Shown piece after piece: positions 6,104 to 8,666 of a stretch of 8,666 nt of DNA. Made by a program: the position numbers and the translations under genes. The notes under the pieces were generated by a model that saw only the letters and a list, made by a program, of their open reading frames with translations, searched no databases and was not told the origin of the DNA. Numbering within the stretch: position 1 is the first letter of the stretch; every line of letters starts with the position of its first letter. This stretch comes from Nostocaceae cyanobacterium CSSed10_463m. GTDB taxonomy: Bacteria > Cyanobacteriota > Cyanobacteriia > Cyanobacteriales > Nostocaceae. The stretch is taken from positions 1 through 8,666 of the forward strand of contig PWQB01000729.1 of the NCBI GenBank assembly GCA_003556955.1. Direction: 5' to 3'.

Positions 6104-7114
6104 ATGTCCATCATCAAAGGCACTGAAAAAATTGCGAACCCTTTACAAAAAAGCGCCCTTAATAAAAAAGGTTTATGTGATTATGTAGTTAACGTAGCAT
6201 CAGGGTGTTTACATGGCTGTACATTTTGTTATGTACCTTCAACTCCAGCAATTCGTACAAAGCAAGCGGAATTAAGAGAACATGGAGTAAGCGATCCTCA
6301 AATGGATTGGGGAAAATATCTCTTTGTTCGTGAAGAAATACCTGAGCAATTAGAAAAAAACCTCAGCCGTAAGAAAACTTGGCATGAAACACCAGAAGGT
6401 AAAGGTGTAGTTCTTCTTTGTTCGGGAACTGATCCTTATCAAAACAAGCAAACTGCTGATGTTACCCGTGGTGCTGTTAAAGCGTTATTAAAAAACAATA
6501 AACGAGTCAGAATTTTGACTCGCAGCCCGTTATGGGTAAATGACGTTGATATTCTCAATAATCGCAACGTCATTATTGGTATGAGTTTGCCATACTTAAA
6601 TGATGAACTAAGTCGAGAGATTGAACCTCATGCACCTTTGCCTTCTGAACGTTATAAAGCTTTAATGAAAGGTCATGAAGCTGGGTGTAGATTATATGTT
6701 GCAGTTGCTCCTACACCTCCTAGTATGACTTTAGATGATTTTAAAAAACATTTGTATGCAGTAATGAAATTTAACCCAGAGGTAATCTTTTGGGAACCAA
6801 TCAACGCTCGTGGAACTAATGGAAAGCGAATGTTAGCGGCAGGATTAGAGTTTACGACTGCCATTATGACTAGAAATTCATGGGCAGAATACTTCAAACG
6901 GCAATGGGACGATATGGAAGAAGCTGCAAGAGAAATAGGGTGTTTAGATCGCCTTCATATTTGGCCTGATCCAGAATTAAGAGGTTATGTTGATGATGCT
7001 AAATTAGATTATTGGTTATACAAGCCTACGGTAGAAAAGTGGGAAAACCTAACAGCATCACCAACTAAACTGAAATCTCATAAAGTATCAAGAAAACAAG
7101 CAGTAAGAGCTTAA
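6104..7114 (+). CDS. Radical SAM protein of the spore photoproduct lyase-like (SplB/COG1533) type
   Basis: The 336-residue product carries the radical SAM cluster motif C35-x3-C39-x2-C42 (CLHGCTFC), which binds a 4Fe-4S cluster for reductive cleavage of S-adenosylmethionine. Downstream blocks match the SplB-like 'DNA repair photolyase' group: LLCSGTDPYQ (104-113), ILTRSPL (137-143), a MSLPY strand (160-164), IEPHAPLPSERYKAL (173-187) and VAPTPPSMTLDDF (201-213). True SplB repairs thymine dimers in spores. This organism type makes no such spores, so the substrate is probably different and unknown. The gene follows tcmP after 81 bases on the same strand, and the pair probably forms one unit. 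No Shine-Dalgarno sequence is seen before the ATG at 6104, unlike tcmP. Base composition lies between that of tcmP and the flanking core genes. It converges on the DUF2470 gene with 12 bases between stop codons. Confidence 0.86.
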   Translation: MSIIKGTEKIANPLQKSALNKKGLCDYVVNVASGCLHGCTFCYVPSTPAIRTKQAELREHGVSDPQMDWGKYLFVREEIPEQLEKNLSRKKTWHETPEGKGVVLLCSGTDPYQNKQTADVTRGAVKALLKNNKRVRILTRSPLWVNDVDILNNRNVIIGMSLPYLNDELSREIEPHAPLPSERYKALMKGHEAGCRLYVAVAPTPPSMTLDDFKKHLYAVMKFNPEVIFWEPINARGTNGKRMLAAGLEFTTAIMTRNSWAEYFKRQWDDMEEAAREIGCLDRLHIWPDPELRGYVDDAKLDYWLYKPTVEKWENLTASPTKLKSHKVSRKQAVRA

Positions 7115-7126
7115 CTAACACAATTC

Positions 7127-7411
7127 CTATTTTGCCTGAACTCGTGCTTGTTTTACCATTGCAATCAAAGTTTGGTGAGCATCTTCTGAGTCTACTAAAA
7201 CATGATCAAATTCAATCCGCACTGGGAAAGTTTCTGCATTTACTTGGGTGTTCAAGTTCATTCCTTGAGCATCAATTGATAGCATTTCTGCGGTTGTTGC
7301 ATCTGTAACACCCCCAAAAGCTTGGGCATAAAGAAGTACCGCATTAGCATGATCTTCGTTCATGTGCTTGCAAATGCGTGAGCTAATTTCAGCAGAGAAG
7401 TTATCAGACAT
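7127..7411 (-). CDS. Small DUF2470 domain protein
   Basis: The 94-residue protein is essentially a single DUF2470 domain. It contains the typical RICKHMNEDHANAVLLYAQAFGG segment (residues 12-34, with the HMNEDH core), a central EMLSIDAQGMNL block (42-53) and a C-terminal DSEDAHQTLIAMV helix. DUF2470 is found at the C-terminus of HugZ-like heme-handling proteins and of the plastid glutamyl-tRNA reductase-binding protein. It also occurs as a free-standing small protein in cyanobacteria. A link to heme or tetrapyrrole metabolism is therefore possible but not shown here. The ATG at 7411 is the only sensible start. No Shine-Dalgarno sequence is visible. The gene lies 92 bases after the ArsR gene on the same strand, with a strong inverted repeat between them, so it may have its own regulated promoter. 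Confidence 0.9.
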   Translation of the reverse strand: MSDNFSAEISSRICKHMNEDHANAVLLYAQAFGGVTDATTAEMLSIDAQGMNLNTQVNAETFPVRIEFDHVLVDSEDAHQTLIAMVKQARVQAK

Positions 7412-7440
7412 GGTGTTTTGGGGAGTGGTTAATACAAATA

Positions 7441-7469
7441 TTGTCTAAATTCTACGCTAATTTAGACAA
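7441..7469. promoter_or_regulatory. 11-bp perfect inverted repeat upstream of the DUF2470 gene
   Basis: TTGTCTAAATT (7441-7451) and AATTTAGACAA (7459-7469) are exact reverse complements separated by CTACGCT. The element starts 29 bases upstream of the DUF2470 start codon and 34 bases after the end of the ArsR gene. An operator for a dimeric repressor is the favoured reading, with the adjacent ArsR protein a candidate binder. The stem is poor in GC and no T run follows on the minus strand, so a terminator is less likely. Confidence 0.55.
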
Positions 7470-7503
7470 ATTTCACAAATGCCTGTGATATCCACCATTG
7501 AGT

Positions 7504-7848
7504 TTATCTACTACGTAAAGCTTCTAATTGTTTTAACTGCTGTGACTGCTGTTCTAAACGAATTGAGAGGCGATCGCATACCAGTTCGCAAATTTCAAAG
7601 ATTAACGGATCGATGATTTCATAATAAACACTCACTCCTTGGGGTTGCCGCTTCACAATCCCAGCCTGTGCGAGAATTTTTAAATGCTTGGAGACATTTG
7701 CCTGTCCAAGTCCGGTTTCTGCCATAATTTCTGTAACATTTTTGCTACTTAGCTTTAAACAGCACAGAACCTGAAGTCTGCTAACTTCGGAAATAACTTT
7801 AAAATAATCAGCAATTGGCCCAAGACAGGCAGGTGAAGTTTTTAACAT
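7504..7848 (-). CDS. ArsR/SmtB family transcriptional repressor, cysteine-rich
   Basis: The 114-residue winged-helix regulator shows the ArsR pattern: LGPIADYFKVISEVSRLQVLCCL (residues 9-31) as the first helices, the helix-turn-helix NVTEIMAETGLGQANVSKHLKIL (37-59), and the beta wing IVKRQPQGVSVYYEI (64-78). Such proteins act as dimers that leave DNA when a metal or reactive species binds. The usual alpha-3 metal motif (ELCVCDL-like) is absent, because no cysteine lies in 31-86. Cysteines at 8, 29, 30, 87 and 91 instead place thiols in the second and last helices, recalling the BigR/SqrR-type thiol or persulfide sensors. A HIP1 site lies at 7570-7577. The start at 7848 has no Shine-Dalgarno sequence but is the only good start before the fold. 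Target genes are not known; its own promoter and the palindrome at 7441-7469 are the nearest candidates. Confidence 0.92.
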   Translation of the reverse strand: MLKTSPACLGPIADYFKVISEVSRLQVLCCLKLSSKNVTEIMAETGLGQANVSKHLKILAQAGIVKRQPQGVSVYYEIIDPLIFEICELVCDRLSIRLEQQSQQLKQLEALRSR

Positions 7849-7968
7849 AATTTTTTATCACAATTTTAAATTATTATTATATTATTATATAGTGCTAAAA
7901 AAATCATTCCTTCACCACAAAGATAAATTCTGGTCTTCTCCCCAGCCCCATGTACCCTGCTTTCTTTG
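7849..7968. promoter_or_regulatory. AT-rich probable promoter region of the ArsR gene
   Basis: The 120 bases between the O-methyltransferase stop and the ArsR start contain an unusually pure A/T stretch at about 7863-7892 made of repeated ATT and TATA steps. Read on the minus strand it offers several overlapping TATAAT-like -10 hexamers (for example TATAAT at 7889-7884) roughly 35-45 bases before the ArsR start codon. No clear -35 element and no classical SmtB-type 12-2-12 operator could be made out. Confidence 0.35.
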
Positions 7969-8631
7969 CTATTTTTTGTGAGCCAAAGTTAAACCATCGG
8001 CGATGGGAACTAAACTCAGATTAATGCGCTGATCTTGATGCAGTTTTTGATTGAGGGCGCGAATTTTGGTGGTGCGATTGTCTTGAACGGCGCTATCTGC
8101 AACTTTTCCTGACCAAAGAACATTGTCAATCACGATTAAGCCACCCGGACGGACTAATTGCAGCGATCGCTCATAATAACCATCATAATTACTTTTGTCA
8201 GCATCAATAAAAGCGAAGTCAAAGGTTTCTGCTTCACCTGCGGCTAGTAACTGATCTAATGTCTCCATTGCTGGGGCTATATGTAAGTCAATTTTATCTG
8301 CTACCCCGGCTTTTTGCCAATAACGACGTGCGATCGCTGTAAATTCCTCACTCACATCACAGGCTACCACCCGACCATCCGCAGGTAACGCTAACGACAC
8401 CACCAATGCACTATAACCAGTAAATACCCCTACCTCTAAAGTTTTTTTTGCTCCCATTAACTGCACCAACAAAGCCATAAATTGACCCTGTTCTGGTGCA
8501 ATTTGCATTCTCCCCATAGGATGCTGTGCAGTTTCTGAGCGCAATTGAGATAAAATTTCTGGTTCCCGTAAAGATACAGAAAGTAAGTAGTTATATAATT
8601 GCGGTTCCATTCCTAATGTTTGATTCGCCAT
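7969..8631 (-). CDS. Cation-dependent SAM O-methyltransferase (CCoAOMT-like)
   Basis: The 220-residue product is a full-length member of the small class I O-methyltransferases related to caffeoyl-CoA O-methyltransferase (COG4122), which transfer a methyl group from S-adenosylmethionine to a catechol-type hydroxyl. Motif [11 protein letters not shown] (residues 65-74) forms the SAM loop. [10 protein letters not shown] (137-146) and [19 protein letters not shown] (159-177) carry D143, D169 and N170, the expected divalent metal ligands. Cyanobacterial homologues methylate hydroxycinnamate-like phenols in vitro, but the natural substrate is uncertain. No membrane segment or signal peptide is seen, so it should be cytosolic. 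The ATG at 8631 gives the usual N-terminus. Two HIP1 sites (8163-8170 and 8330-8337) fit a resident gene. The ArsR gene lies downstream on the same strand after 120 bases. A 10-bp palindrome TTTACGTAAA (8634-8643) lies just before the start. Confidence 0.95.
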   Translation of the reverse strand: MANQTLGMEPQLYNYLLSVSLREPEILSQLRSETAQHPMGRMQIAPEQGQFMALLVQLMGAKKTLEVGVFTGYSALVVSLALPADGRVVACDVSEEFTAIARRYWQKAGVADKIDLHIAPAMETLDQLLAAGEAETFDFAFIDADKSNYDGYYERSLQLVRPGGLIVIDNVLWSGKVADSAVQDNRTTKIRALNQKLHQDQRINLSLVPIADGLTLAHKK

Positions 8632-8654
8632 AATTTACGTAAAAATTACATCCT

Positions 8655-8666
8655 AGATCGGAAGAG
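8655..8666. other. Probable Illumina adapter residue at the window end
   Basis: The last 12 bases, AGATCGGAAGAG, are identical to the first 12 bases of the common Illumina TruSeq adapter. Their position at the very end points to untrimmed adapter at a contig edge rather than genomic sequence. Confidence 0.8.

Noticed and set aside
6104..7114. Genuine spore photoproduct lyase
   Set aside because: The host type does not form endospores with that DNA photochemistry; only family-level similarity is supported.
7918..7968. CAAAGA/TCTTTG inverted repeat after the O-methyltransferase gene as its terminator
   Set aside because: The 6-bp arms are separated by 39 bases and no T tract follows in the direction of transcription.

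Overview
The window looks like a piece of a filamentous, heterocyst-forming-type cyanobacterium (Nostoc/Anabaena group). The evidence is seven HIP1 octamers (GCGATCGC), a heptameric ATTACGA short tandem repeat, GC-rich palindromic intergenic repeats of the Nostoc kind, and a Tab2/Atab2 gene, a family restricted to oxygenic phototrophs. The last 12 bases match the start of the Illumina adapter, so the window probably ends at a contig edge.

Left part (1-3120). A terminator-like hairpin near the left edge may belong to a gene outside the window. yebC (403-1158, +) follows, with a copy of the same palindromic intergenic repeat on each side. It converges on a fused permease/ATPase ABC exporter (1309-3120, -), whose stop codon lies inside the heptamer array.

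Centre (3148-7114, all +). The ABC gene and a Tab2-like RNA-binding protein gene diverge from a gap of only 27 bp. After tab2 come a ribbon-helix-helix antitoxin and an overlapping MazF/PemK toxin, with a good palindromic operator candidate upstream. Next is an AT-rich gene for a TcmP-type protein ('three-Cys-motif partner'), which carries methyltransferase-like motifs, and then a spore-photoproduct-lyase-like radical SAM protein with a CxxxCxxC cluster motif. TcmP plus a three-cysteine partner is a recurrent gene pair of unknown function and is the most interesting content here. This block lacks HIP1 sites and sits next to the toxin-antitoxin pair, which suggests an acquired accessory cassette.

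Right part (7127-8631, all -). Read from right to left, this holds a cation-dependent O-methyltransferase, a cysteine-rich ArsR-family repressor and a small DUF2470 protein. An 11-bp perfect inverted repeat lies between the ArsR and DUF2470 genes. The radical SAM gene converges on DUF2470 with only 12 bp between the stop codons.

No rRNA, tRNA, CRISPR array or transposase gene was seen.
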